A stretch of 64,000 nt of DNA, taken from contig NC_084793.1 in assembly GCF_963169125.1 (NCBI RefSeq), positions 92,833,071 through 92,897,070 on the forward strand, written 5' to 3'. Shown in pieces: positions 22,640 through 35,006 of this stretch. The notes beneath the pieces were generated by a model, which saw nothing but the letters and a program-made list of their open reading frames with translations, made no database searches and had not been told where the DNA came from. Both the position numbers and the translations under genes were made by a program. Position 1 is the stretch's first letter; every line of letters starts with the position of its first letter. This DNA is from Humulus lupulus (taxonomy: Eukaryota > Streptophyta > Magnoliopsida > Rosales > Cannabaceae).

Positions 22640-23371
22640 GTCAGATGTTGAGTCAATTTATGGGACAGAATAAGAATTAAATGAATTGGAATCAAGTGAA
22701 TGACACAAATAATTTTATAGTGGTTTGGCCCCAAGAGTTAGTAATGACCTTTGTCTGCTTGCACTTTTATTTATTAAAAAAGCGTCAAACTTAAGATCAA
22801 GAAGAAATAGGGTTCAACCAAGTTTCTTAAGCTGACAAAAGAATACAATTCGAAGGGTTTTGTACGTGAATTGCTTACATAAGAAATCTCTAGCTCTTTC
22901 TCTCGTATTTTTCACTTAGGGTTAATGATTGAATAAACCCCTTATTTATAGAGAATCTTAATGGGCTATGGGCCCTTACAAGAAAATCTAGACCCTACAC
23001 GTTTAGGTGTGGGATCAGTACATTCAGTTACATATTCAAATAATATAGGAATAATACAATTTAAATATCAATTACATAAATATCTTGGAATATTTGATAG
23101 TGTCTCATGAAACCCGAATCTTTGGGTAAAGCGTACTGCTTATCAAACAAGTCTTGTACTCCGAGCAGCTTCATGAGATGACACTAGTCTGCTCTATCAT
23201 CGAGCATGTTATTGTTTCTTTGCAAAAAAAAACCTTTTTATATTTTGACATAGCCTCCTCAAGCAGCTACTCATTTCGACCAACATTCTGAATTTAATGT
23301 GGTATGATGCCACGTGTCTACTTCGTATTCTTTGTAGCAGCCACGTCATCAAGTAAAAATTGGGTTAAGAA
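22640..23371 (-). repeat. 3' LTR of Tat element G (minus orientation, degenerate)
   Basis: It lies immediately beyond an inverted polypurine tract (23372-23386). On the minus strand it contains CTATAAATAAGG (near 22945), and GGTCATTACTAACTCTTGG followed by an ACTATAAA segment that parallels the end of the F LTR. The first bases read TTCTTAACCC rather than TGTTATCCC, so the terminus is mutated. The inner end is placed only approximately. Confidence 0.6.
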
Positions 23372-23386
23372 TTTTCCCCCCAAGTT
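23372..23386 (-). promoter_or_regulatory. Polypurine tract of element G
   Basis: On the minus strand it reads AACTTGGGGGGAAAA, identical to the tract next to the F 3' LTR. It fixes the orientation of G as minus. Confidence 0.75.
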
Positions 23387-23698
23387 TATCCTAGGGCGAC
23401 CAGCAGTGGATAAACTTCCAATCTTTGACTAGGTAAGAAGCTATTCACCTTCTTATTATCCCTTTATAGCTCACAGCTTTGCTTTTATACGCAATGTCCC
23501 CGCCTCCTCGAATATGCAACTGACGGCTTTTGGGTTTCCTAAGTGTTTGTCACACTTTCTCACTCTATCATCATTGCACCTTTTCGGCGAAAAATGAGGC
23601 ACCTTTTCACCAACCCACGCGCATGACATCACATCACCCAAGAAACTCGTGATGAATTTTTTGAGATGACATCACATGCTTGCTTCTGAGTCGTTACC

Positions 23699-23706
23699 TA
23701 TAAATA
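23699..23706 (+). promoter_or_regulatory. TATA box of the G antisense gene
   Basis: TATAAATA in the context TTACCTATAAATAGGTC lies about 84 bp upstream of the first ATG at 23783, on the strand opposite to G pol. It follows about 310 bp of non-coding DNA counted from the polypurine tract. This is a textbook plant promoter position. Confidence 0.65.
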
Positions 23707-25324
23707 GGTCTTCCTATAACCTTTCCTTCTTTACTTTTTCAAAATTTCCAAGCTTTCTTTTTCTCTAAAATCCTCTCAAACCATGGCCATGACCTTGCTC
23801 TTCATTTCCTCTTCCAAAAATCCTGTTTTTGTCCCAATCTTTCAACCAAATTTTCATCACAGTAAGTTCGCACTTCATTTTTTGTATTTCCATGACTCTT
23901 TGTTACTTGTCACATAACTTCTATGCATCTTTTGGAGATTTCATATATGTGTGTTCTTGAAGTTCTTTATTTTTTACGTAAAAATTAGGCTGTTTTTTCA
24001 CAAAAATTACTGCTTTTCTAGGAAAATGTCTGTTTAGGGAGTAGTAAAATGATTTTTGGTCTTGGATTACCCTTGATCGTGTTGTTGGCTTCGAGAGGAT
24101 TTTTTTTATTTCAAAACTCAAAGAAGTACTACTTGCCTTTTTAAATTCTCACTAGTTTCTGCTTGAAAGTAAAATAGTTTTTTTCGAACACCTCACACTT
24201 AGTTAGTTACACACATACGCTGGTCGAATAGCTCACCTCCCCTTTACTTTGCCCCATATGTATGCATGCGATCACTGGAGGAGTGATTATTATATTGACC
24301 CAAACCTGCTACTGACACCAGTCGATGAAGTGGAACGAAGTCGACCAAATATTGACCTCAATCGTGATATTCTGGAGCCATCTGATAAATCTGGTGAGCA
24401 CTCTCACTATGATTTTCATTTTGTTTTTTATCAAGAATATTGTCGAATGATTGAGAAATTAGAACAAGGATGAAGGCAATTCCTTCCAAATATTTGGAAT
24501 TTTATTGTGCATCCTAACTCTATTGATCTACTCTCGGTCAGAATTCCGACCAAAGAGATGCCAACGAGCAGGTCTTCAATTGTTGAAGAGGCCAAAACTG
24601 TTACTTTCTGTTCTTCACATATGGCTAGGATCAAGTAGACAACCAAACACAAATCTGCTACAAATCCTCAGGTTGCTAGGTATGTGACTAGTGTGCAAAA
24701 TCCTGAGTAGCCCAGACAACAACAACAGCCAGAGCAGCTAGAAAGTGAACAGATCAAGCAACAACCATCACCACAAGAGCAACCACAAGCACGACCCCAA
24801 GAGGTACCATTTGACGAGATTGATTTTGACAATGAACAGTTATGTAATGACCCAACTATTTCTAAGACCTTGGACCATTAAAACTACTAGACATAGCTAC
24901 TATTTTGATACGATCATAACAAATAACATATCTTTATTGAAAACTCAAAATATTGTACTAATACAAAATTGAGTAAAATTATAAAATAAAAAGTGACATG
25001 GTATGGGATCCCATTGTTTACAACACATAAAACATAACTTTAAAAAAACTAGTTGCGGAATTACATCAAAACATAATTTTAAAAGACTAAAATAAACGTC
25101 ATCCTCGATCGACACGCAGCCCATCCATTCCATTCATCATCAACACACAAGCCAAGCTGCCAAGAATCCTTCCACCTTCCATATTCATTCTCCTGCATCA
25201 AGCTAAAAATAAAGGAGTGAGCCTAATGCCCAGTAAGGAAAATCTACTGTCAACATACAACATATATCATAAACATAAGACTACATCATATTCATATACT
25301 ATAAAACATACGATTATAACATTA

Positions 25325-25570
25325 ATGGCCAATATAAACTATTGGGGCTTGTTAGCTAAACAAGTCATATGCCCAATATAACTTCTTGGGGCTTCCTTAT
25401 CTAAGTAAGTCATATGCCCAATCATCCATTCTTGGGGCTTGTCATCTTAACAAGTCATATGCCCAATCATAAATTCTCGGGGCTTGCTAGTCTAAGCAAG
25501 TCATGTGCCCAAGCAACTGAAAAACATATTCTTGGGGCTTGTTGTTTAAACAAGTCATATGCCCAAGGAC
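25325..25570 (-). repeat. Tandem hairpin units in LTR D2 (five copies)
   Basis: Five units of about 45-60 bp each contain GGGGCTTG, a short loop and CAAGTCATATGCCCAA. The inner arms (CTTGCT/AGCAAG type) are inverted repeats able to pair. Equivalent tracts hold two units in copy D1 (19084-19195) and three in copy D3 (62060-62190). Confidence 0.85.
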
Positions 25571-26981
25571 TACAAAACATACCATACATATACTTATCAT
25601 AACATAAACATAAACATAAACACATAAAATTTATCCTATTTTCCTTACCAATACCGGGATATTTGAGAACAAGGACGGGATTTGGAACACTCCTAAACAC
25701 ATATGAGTATCTATAGAAAAGAAGATGAAAGAAAACTAAACCATCAAAGAGGGAAACTTACCGAGAACCTTAATGTTTAAGAACTTAAACACCTAACCAC
25801 GAAACCATAAACATAAGTTAGGATCTGAAAGAAACTTAAGGAAAACTAAGGAATCATAAAGAATAGAACTTATGAATAATATTACTTTGGATGAACTAGA
25901 ACCGATCTAACTTCAATATCGAAAACACACTTTATATCACTACCCAAGTGTTTATAAAGCTTAAGATGATAAAGCTTTTATTCCCCAAAACCCAAGTGTA
26001 TCACTCTATAGAATTTCTAGCAGCTTGAAGGCATTGAACACAGCTTGAAGAATGAAGAAAATGGTTGAGCACTAGGTCCTATTTATAGAGTTTGAGGAGT
26101 GAAACAATCATATTAAAAAAATAATTAAATCCTTAAATAAACATAATTATGAAAAGTGTCATGCTCTTAGTGGTTCTAGAAGATTCTAGAGTTTCTAGAA
26201 CTTTCTTTTATAACTAAATCCTTAAATGAACATGATTATGATAAGTGTCATGCTCTTAGTGGTTCTGGAAGGTTCTAGAGTTTCTAGATCTTTCTTTTAT
26301 TTAAAAAAAAATAATTAATTTCATTCTAACTATAATCCAAAATTAAATTTAAATAAAATAGAATCCTAACTTCTAACATCCTAAATCTCGTAACTCTAAA
26401 CTCACCTGTAGTAAAATCAATTTAACTAGAGCTGTAAGATTCTGATTTAGACCATCTTTACGCCGTTAGAAAGCTAATTTAATTATCTACAACTTTCTAG
26501 AAATACTATTTTTCAAAATTCATAATATAACTAGGTAAAAAATAGGTCGGAAGTTACAGTATCCTAAAGTTACAAAAAATCTATTTAATTATCTAAATAA
26601 CAACCTAATCCACAAATATCTTAACTAACCATAAAATAACAAACTCTAATTCCCTAGGCTGATTTCGAATTTACTAAGCTCAAAATCTTATTGGGCTTTT
26701 GGCCTTTATGTAGGCTTGATCCATAACACTTTTTAATAATATCATAATTAATTTATTCTTATGCAATCACTCCCTTTTCCACAAACAAGGCTACTAATAT
26801 CATAAACCTATAGTATACTATAATAATCATAAATACTAAAAAAAAATAAGCCTTATGTTATAATTAATATTCTTAAACTATAGGTTAAACTTGTAAAATT
26901 CATAACTGTTGCTACGAGTTTCCAACTAAGTCCCGACTTGAACCAAAATCCACGGAATCTAACATACTACACACTAATACT

Positions 26982-27030
26982 AAATACTACCACCTCCACC
27001 ACCACCACCACTACGACTACTACTACTACA

Positions 27031-27066
<36 letters not shown>
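26982..27066. repeat. (CAC)n/(ACT)n microsatellite at the start of LTR D2
   Basis: A run of CCACCA triplets passes into about 20 ACT triplets. The other copies of this LTR have only two or three TAG triplets (GATAGTAGTAGTAG) at this place, so the expansion is specific to this copy. Confidence 0.9.
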
Positions 27067-28969
27067 GGGTTCTTATAATTCATTCACCGGGACAAGACCA
27101 GGGAGTTCCTGACTGAGCCCACGTTTAGGAGTAATGTGGGCAGTTATTTTAAAGAGTATTTTATAACAATCTCCCTGGGCGCCAAAAATCAAGCTTTGCA
27201 AGAAGTAGGTATTTTATTTTAGCATGTGAGGTCACATTTTTAGTTTTCCCTTTCTTTCCTTGACCTCACTTTTTCTCGTTGCATGCGTTTTAGGGACATG
27301 GGACCAGCCCGTTCCTACTGTGGACATGGCTAGGCGAGCAATGGTCTTAGATTAGCTTCCCTCTGAAGCAAAGAACTGTAGACTTCTCTTAATCGACAAG
27401 AACCTGAGGAGAGTTGGTTTGCTCGATACCCACCATCTCAATGAAAAAGGCATTGCTGGTGGAGGAGCTGCTGAGAAAGAAATTGAAAAAGGACTGATGT
27501 GTTCTGACCAGTCTCAGGCGCTCCCTATCTCTCAGAGGAGGACAACATGGATCAACATAAGGGAACTAGGTGATGCTCCTCACCCTCGAGCCATATCAAG
27601 TTCTGTTGGCAAAGGCACAGGCAAAAAGGTGCTGGTTATGGAGGAGGATGAGCCCATGTCTTCTGACGATGAGGAAGGGATTCCACGTACTATATTTATT
27701 TCTTTTTGTTGAGTGTGTATGTAGTGCTCATAGGCTGTCTTTAGAAGTCTGCAGAGTCATATCACATTTTCCAAAATTGTACTACTTATTTATATATTTC
27801 CATGATCTAATATACTTGCATTTTTTTAACTACAGCCATGTCTCATTCATAGATGTTCTTCCCCTCCAGCTCCAACCAAAAAGATCACTAAAAGAAAAGT
27901 GACTGCAGAAGTCGGTTCGAGCAAAGTGCATGTAAAAAAAATAGCAGAGGAGTGATCCTCCTACTTGCGGATCTTCTGCTGCTCCTCCGATGGCACCTTC
28001 CATCTAACCATCACACTCCTCCTGATGTCGCTCCTGAGCAACAGGACACTTCGTCCCCTGCCCACAGAATGGACCCCCTCGCAGACGAGAAGGAAAAATT
28101 GTAGACAACTGCTTGCTCCATCTCTTCCCGGGTCCAAACCCTTGTTCAATACTCATCGAGCATTGCTGTTGTATTTAAGCATCGAAACACGTCAGACGAC
28201 TCCAGGCTTGGACGAGCACTGTCCAAGAGCCTTTTGGTGAGTTTCCCTTTATCTACTTCTCAATTTTTCTTCGAAGTCTTATACTTGTTTATTCCTTTCA
28301 TGTGCTTAATATCATCTTTCTGTGTTTCTGTACGGTGTTATTACTCTTACCAACACCCGCGCTGAAGCAGTCAAATTTGGGGAGGCCTCGAGGAAATCGT
28401 GAGAAGCTATGAAATACTTTAAGGACAGCCACAGTCTCCCTTTTCAAGTTGCTTGGGAATTGCAGAAGGATCTCGACAACAAAGATATTAAGGTCGATAA
28501 TAAAAGCAAAGTGATCAAGGTGCTCGAGGAGTCAAGGGAAAAACTCAAGCGCTGGCTAGAGGAGCTTGAGAAGAAGAGGAACATCCTTGATGTTTGTGTT
28601 AAATAACTCAAGGCACAGCTGCTTAAGTCAGCAGAGGAGAACAAGCTTCTCGAGGAAGAGCTTCATCGTGAAAAGGAGTCACACTCCTCTAACTTGACCA
28701 AGTTCAAGAGTGCGGCCTTCAATTGTTTTTTCATGTTCTGGAAAAACAATAAGGAGGCCAACTTTGAATACATCTCTACTCATCTATGCGACAAAGAAAT
28801 TTCCAAGTGCATTGCTCGTGAAAAGGAGGAGCTTGCTGCTTCTGCTGAATAAGTCCCTGCCACTCCCAGAGTCGAGCAAGAGGAGCCTGAAGGGGAAGAT
28901 GCTGAGGTAGTGGAACCTTGAGGAGCGCATCTTATTATTGTTTTTTATTTCGCCTTGGATCATAAGGTC

Positions 28970-31121
28970 CTTGGTGAAAAGGAGGAACTTTTCAATGTCT
29001 ACCATTGGGATATGTGAGAGGCACCACACGTCTCCTAGTGCGAGACATTGAAAAGTCTCCTAATTTTTCTTAAAAACAAATTATATTTAGTAATTAATTA
29101 AATTGAATTTAATATAATTTATTGGAATAAAATTGATATAATTAATTAAATTAAAATTGATATAATTAGTTAAAATAAAATTACAAATCTTCATTAATGA
29201 AAATTTAGAATATTGTTTCCCAAGATAAGCAATATTAGTTAGACATATGCAAAATTAACAACTATTGCACTATATATGAAGAAAGCGGTAAAAAGTAATA
29301 AAACCTAATAAAGAGGTTTGTAACTTTGGATTATCGGTAACACATCTTTCGCCCATTCTTGTCATAACTCATCAATTTGTGTCTTTGTATATGTCGTACT
29401 TGTTAGCTGCAAAAAATATAAAGTAATATATATTAATTAATTAATTGATTACAATTACATATATGGTTTCAAAAATAATTTGTAAAATTTAATTAATAAT
29501 ATTGTTCTCAAGTAATGTCTTGGACTCGCATGTTCAATCAAATCCTTCAACATCCTCATCGTGTAGTAAATTTGAGTAGCATTCCCCCTATATTATCAAC
29601 ATAACCATCCATCGATTTAATAAAATCAATCAAGCAAGCACAACATAATTTAAATACAAGAAAAAAATATAATCCTAGATAAAATCTGGTAGCATTTCCC
29701 CTATAATAGTAACCTAACCATCTGCATGTGAATAACAAAACAAACAATTCATACAGCATACAATAAGTTTCTTCCTTATAGCTCCGTAATACGCATCAAA
29801 ATTTTCCAGAACCTACTTCATTAAAACACACAAGTTCTCAACCTTCTGTTATCACCGCATTACACAATTTTAATCTCAGAACCTACTTCACTATGGATTA
29901 ATATTTTAAGATATTCAAACTCCTCTAACATTTGTTTAATAATATTAAAATTAGAAGTAAGAGAATATATATGTACCTCTTGCAATTAATAACCCAAGCT
30001 AGAAAAATTACTTCACTTAGCAATCCACTTTGCTATTAAATCCACAACCAACAAAATTAAATTAATAAATAATAAATATAATATCACTAAATATCTAACA
30101 ATATATAACTTATTATTGTAATTTTAGAAAATTGATTACCTCAAATGTGTGTTTGAAATAGAAATTTTGAGGCAAACATCACCATAAAATCTCACTCCAA
30201 CAAAAACTCAAACTACAAAATTAAAATTAATTAATAATTAAATGATTACTAAATAAATAAATAAAATTACAATGAGCCACTAATTAACCTAAACATAAAA
30301 TGTGGTATATATAGAGCTTATACTTTTAAACTCTAACAACTAAGCCATTAAAAACTCAATAATCAAGAAAAACATATAACTTTTCATATATCTCTAATTT
30401 TTAAAATTATTTAAAAAAATTATTTTAACATAACTTTATATGATCAACCTATCTAGAATGTTAATAAAAAAATTAAAAAATATATATACAAATATACATA
30501 ATTTTAAAATTAAATCATAATAACAATTAAAATTAAAATTATTTCTACATTGTCAACAAAGTTATTTTCTTAGAAACCCACTCAAAATCTACTAATAATC
30601 AAAACTAATAAATAAAAATCTCACTAAATATCATTTTAACATTGATTTATACTTATAATTTTGAAAAATTACCTCAAATGTGTGCTTGAAATAGAAATTT
30701 TGAGTCAAAATCTCAAGTTTCCACACCTCTTACATTCTCCAAGAAAATCCTACAAATCCATTGAGAAAACTCATAATCATAAAAAATAAACAAAAAATCA
30801 CATTTATATATATCATCTAAACACTAAACCCATAGTTTTTTTTCAAGAAAATTTACCTCAAAAGCTTGAAAATGGAGAGAATTAACTTTTCAAGCCCTAA
30901 AATCGCCAGAAATTTGCCTCTGTGTAATTGCGCATGAAGAATGAGAGAAAAAAGCCAGATGAAGGGTTTTTAAACATCTTCCCACCCTTTTAATGTCTTA
31001 CAATTTCAGTCATTAATAAAAAAATTTAATGTCTCCCAACATAAGACATTAAAAACCCCTCCTAATTTTTAATGTCTTACACCATTGTAAGGAGTCATTG
31101 AAAGTAGAATTTGTTGTAGTG
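28970..31121. mobile_element. Probable non-autonomous CACTA-like DNA transposon
   Basis: The right end, inverted, reads CACTACAACAAATTCTAC, a typical CACTA terminus. Subterminal sequences carry repeated AATGTCTTA/GAGACATTGAAAA units in inverse orientation at the two ends (28990-29060 and 30990-31110). The interior is AT-rich with no transposase. The left terminus is too degraded to place exactly and no target duplication is evident. The element sits just past the end of the G antisense gene. Confidence 0.55.
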
Positions 31122-31869
31122 CTATTTTTACTCTTGCTTTAATCGTATTATATACTGATTGGATGGTTTTATTTGTATATAACAATTGCTTCACTATATA
31201 CGATTTATTCTACTCATTTCAAATATTTAGAGTATTTTAATTTTTTTTATGTCCTTGCTGGACAAAGCACAATACTTTATAAATTTTTTAAAATTTTCTA
31301 AGTATTACTCAGTTGTACTATTTTAACTTATTTATTTATGTGTGATCATATATACCATATATGCCCCCTAAGTGATCGAGGAGGTCAGTCCTAGGTCGCT
31401 TGCCAAATAACTAGACGTGTTTGAGCTAACACTGTTGCTCGAATAGTTTATCATATAGCAGTATACTTATACTTTTTCTTAAGAATCACACATGTTAAGC
31501 AATACTTATTTAATAAAAAAATTGGCAGTAATGAGTGTGTTGGGCACATTTCCTTGTATATATCTCATAACAAAATGGAAAAAAATTGTGCCTATTGAAT
31601 TTAAAAAGTCTACGAGTGATGTATGTTTTTGAAGAAAAACATAAATAATTTAATTGAACTAGGTTATTGGTCATTTATTAAGGGAAAATTGTGCCTGATA
31701 ACCACTTAACTAAAAAAAATTCCTGTGTAATAATTGGTAGTAAAAAAATGAACAATATGTGCCTTACAACCAAACAATAAACAATTGGGCAATAATCGTG
31801 CCTTTAAAAATAAAGTGGATTAAGAATAATGTTGGTCGGAGTAAGTGGGAAAAACGTGCCTTCGACCAA
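31122..31869. other. Non-coding spacer between antisense gene and pol in element G
   Basis: I see no gene. It is AT-rich, with a GTGCCT-type motif recurring near 31588, 31690, 31761, 31801 and 31857 (NNTTGTGCC…) that hints at an old degenerate tandem repeat. Confidence 0.4.
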
Positions 31870-32515
31870 TAATCATTGATTATATTTTCGCAAGTGTTCA
31901 CCATTCCATTATCTTGCAATTAGTTCACCATTAAATCAAGCAAATTTGTATGTTTCTGGTTACAATATTTCTACGATCTAATATGGTCCTTCCTAATTTG
32001 GTCCCAATACTCCTGCTGCAGGATCCCTAGTGTTTTGGAACACTTGCGCAATACTAGATCTGCTGGGGAAAACTTTCTATTCTTCAATCGAGAATTGAAG
32101 TATCTGGCTACTTTTTGCTAAGCATCCACTCACAATTGTGATTTTTCTCTTTGTTCCTCGATCATGTTGAGGCTTTCGGCTAATAATTGATGGTTTTCAT
32201 TTTGTTCATACGTACTTATCCAATGAGATTTGGGGGGGGGGGGGGGGGGGTTAACTCTATTGGTATCATTTCCTCATATCCATAATCTAGGGAAAATGGA
32301 GCATGCCCAGTAGAAGTTCGAGCAGTACTTTGATATGACCATAAGACTTCCGAAAAAATATCAGACCAATTGCCTTTGGCTTGCTCGAGATGCTTTTTCA
32401 TTGTGTCCTTTAAGGTCTTGTTGATAGCTTCTACTTGTCCATTTGCTTGGGGATGAGAAACAACGAAAAAGCTTTTGGTGATACCATGCCCTACACAAAA
32501 ATATGTAAGCGTGCA
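31870..32515 (-). pseudogene. Tat element G pol, C-terminal half of integrase
   Basis: On the minus strand from 32515: a segment FCVGHGITKSFF, then SHPQANGQVEAINKTLKD containing the catalytic Glu, then KKHLEQAKGNWSDIF, VLWSYQSTARTSTGHAPFSL and GYEEMIPIEL. This is the standard Tat integrase core end. After a run of CCC codons the frame is lost, but DADLVLRK-like and YWDQIRKDHI segments show the C-terminal region down to about 31870. The N-terminal half of the same integrase lies at 53045-53525, 20.5 kb away, separated by element B. Known role: insertion of retrotransposon cDNA. Now inactive. Confidence 0.85.
32232..32250 (+). repeat. 19-base poly(G) run
   Basis: Nineteen consecutive G residues on the plus strand correspond to Pro codons on the coding minus strand of the G integrase (a run of six Pro in the translation). 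It marks the point where the reading frame is lost. Confidence 0.9.
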
Positions 32516-34988
32516 TGTAACGTCCCAAATTACCTAATGAGGCTTAGGGCCTTGATTAAGGGACTAGGATGGCAATATATGGAATTATAAGCTTATATGA
32601 GTTATATTTGTGTGTAATTATGTGATTATGTGAGATATATAATAATAAAATTAGATATGCATGATTAGGGTATTAAATATGCATGTGGGCCTGTTTCTTA
32701 TTAGAAGGGCAATTTTCGTAATTTGGCCCGTCATGGGCATAATTTTATATATGTGCGTATATGTGATATATGTGAAAGACCACATTATTATGTGAGTTTA
32801 TTTGGGTTACTCTGTACGAGACGTTCCTAGGGAGCAAGTTAGCGGGAAGGTCACAACGGGACCTAATACCTGACTCGGGGTGAGTCAAGTGGTATTTTGG
32901 GTATCTAGCAAGTTATTGAGGAATCGGGTAATGGGAATGAATAATTGATGATATTTTTGGAGTCAGTGAGATTAGGTGGGAATATTAGGTATTTTGACCA
33001 TTTTTCCCTCGGGTACGTTTTTGGTACCCCGAGCCTCGGGATTAGCTTAAGATTAATTAAGCCTTAATAAACAAACAAAAACACAAAACACACTCAAACA
33101 CTCAGCTTCAACCAAGTCTCTCTCTCTCATTCTCTCTCAAATTTTCTAAGTGAATTGCTTGGGAAATATGGAGAATTATTGGCTGAAAGCTTGGGGGAAT
33201 AGAAGACCTAAACTTTGGATTGGATTAGCTACAGTTAGGAGGACTTAAATCATAATTAAGGTAAGCTTTAGACTCCGTTTTACACTAAATTTATGTGTTT
33301 GTTTGGCTGTTCTTGAGTCTTGTGGCTGAAGGTTGTGAACTTGAGTTTTGATTAGTTTTCAATCAGGTTTTAAGTTGGGGTTTGTTGCTGGTATTATGCT
33401 GAATTAGTTCTAGGGATTTAATTGTGGTTTTAGAACTAATATTGTGTGGTTTTGATTAAGTTTGGCTGGAAAAAAACTAGAGAGTTCTGGGTTCGTGGGG
33501 TGTCGTGACCCTGTTCTTGGGGTGTCACGACCCTCTTGAACCCAGAGGACAGGGGAGGTGTCTGACGCGAGAGCGCATCGCGACGCGTGTCTAGTGAGAA
33601 AAGAGGCTGGGGCTGTGGCGCGTAAGGGGTTTTGAGCCCCGAAAATTTATTTGAGTGTAGGAACTCAACCCTAAGGGCTTGGGATCGATCCTACAACCCA
33701 GTTTAGTAGAATTCGACGTCCTGGAGGCTAGGACTCGGTCCGGAAGCCTTTATTTGCTTGTTATTGACAAGATCCTATATTATGGTTATGACTAGGTTAT
33801 TGCTAGGGTCTCGAAACTGGGATCGTGCTTGAGGGTTTTTTTTATTAATACGCTATACTAGGACCTGAGGCTAAAAAATTGCACTCGATACGTGATATAT
33901 GTGATTAGGGCATGGCCCTATTGTTGATAATTGTAATGGATAGGGGTAAGGCCCCTGAAACTGTACGTGTTTGAGTTATGCATGCACTTGTTGATTAAAC
34001 ATACTTGAATATTCCATCTCTAGCTATGTTTTACATGATTGTTCGCATGGTTTGTGTAGCTAGGGCTTGGCCCCGTTAAGGAGCATGGTTATTACTATGT
34101 TTGCATTTAATTGATGGTATCATATGATTAATGTGTATGCATACTTGTATTGTATGAAGTATTCTTATCTATATATGTATTTGAATACTTGGCTCAGGGC
34201 TTGACTTATTAGTCAAGGGGCAGTAATAACGTGTTGCGCGCTGGTCAAACGGCTTAGGCCAAATAGGAATGTACTATTACGTTGGTCGACCATATGTTCG
34301 TTGAAACATTAAAGCGCCAGGTACGCTGGACTAGCTCTATGGCTAGTTACTCAGAGCTAAGGGCAGAGGCCCTAGGTAACTCTATGGTCATGTAGCTAGG
34401 GCACACGGGTCGAGGTTGACTTTATGGTGAACTATTCAGGGCAGTGGGCCCCAGAGTGATCCAATGATCATTTATTTATAATTTTATGCATGCATGAGTA
34501 GGTTATTACTGCTGGGCATGCTAGATATGTACGTAGAACCTATATTTACTGTTCATGCACATATTTAAGTTTTCTTATTGAGCCTTAGCTCACGGGTGCC
34601 ATGTGGTGCAGGTAATGGGAAAGGAAATCTTGACCATCCATGAGTTGGAGAGCTTCGGTGGTGTCGTGTACATATGTGGCTGCTCGTTCACCACGACCGA
34701 TGATAGCTCAGAGGAACTAGGGTTGTATCCCTGATTTTTCCGCTTAGGTCGACCAGTTGTAACTTTTTATGTATATACACCTTTTTTAATGTTTGTTTGT
34801 AATATTTTGGGATCCCATGTATGTATGAAACTTTTAAATTAATAGTCAGTAGTTTCTTAACCAAAATCTTTAACACTAACCCTTGACGTTAAACTTAGTT
34901 ACACGTTTATAAAAAAATGACTTGATTAGCAAGTCAGACACTATTTAAAGTACATAATGTAACAATCTTGGATTAGGAGGACGTTACA
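32516..34988 (+). repeat. 5' LTR of element B
   Basis: 2473 bp, TGTAACGTCCCAAATT to GGAGGACGTTACA. It contains a CT-rich microsatellite near 33116, a splice-donor-like TTAAGGTAAGC at about 33258, the conserved AGCTCACGGGTGCCATGTGG segment near 34588, and CAGGTAATGGGAAAGG just after it. The copy at 39175 aligns along its whole length. Confidence 0.9.
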
Positions 34989-34991
34989 ACT

Positions 34992-35006
34992 TGGTATCAG
35001 AGCTGC
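34992..35006 (+). promoter_or_regulatory. Primer-binding site (initiator-Met tRNA), element B
   Basis: TGGTATCAGAGCTGC starts three bases after the LTR end at 34988. TGGTATCAGAGC is the standard plant match to the 3' end of initiator methionine tRNA. Confidence 0.85.

Larger units (their letters stand above)
24843..27077 (-). mobile_element. Solo LTR, family D, copy 2 (minus orientation)
   Basis: It runs from TGTAATGACCCAACTATTTC to a mutated CCCAGT…GTTCTTATA end and matches 60692-62688 in inverse orientation. The TATA box is at 26080-26087 (minus strand). No coding interior remains. It splits the antisense gene of G between an acidic segment and the KTREFL segment. Flanking 5-mers (AGTTA and ATTCA) do not form a clean duplication. 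Confidence 0.85.
23783..28921 (+). pseudogene. Antisense gene of Tat element G, broken by a solo LTR
   Basis: It runs on the plus strand while pol of G runs on the minus strand. Recognisable pieces are a start near 23783 (CCATGGCC context); an open segment 24249-24473 (DYYIDPNLLLTPVDEVERS); a Gln/Pro-rich stretch near 24716-24830; after the inserted LTR D, a segment resuming at 27079 (KTREFLTEPTFRSN); an acidic segment ending EEDEPMSSDDEEG near 27680; and a C-terminal coiled coil 28409-28840 (WELQKDLDNKDIKVDN, NKLLEEELHREKE) followed by FWKNNKEANFEYI and an acidic tail ending at the TGA at 28919. Stops at 28604 and 28849 and frame changes indicate decay and/or introns. It is the same kind of gene as in element F. 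Function unknown. Confidence 0.6.

Noticed and set aside
27419..27712. 97-codon frame as an independent host gene
   Set aside because: Its position, acidic end and following coiled-coil exons fit the antisense gene of element G.
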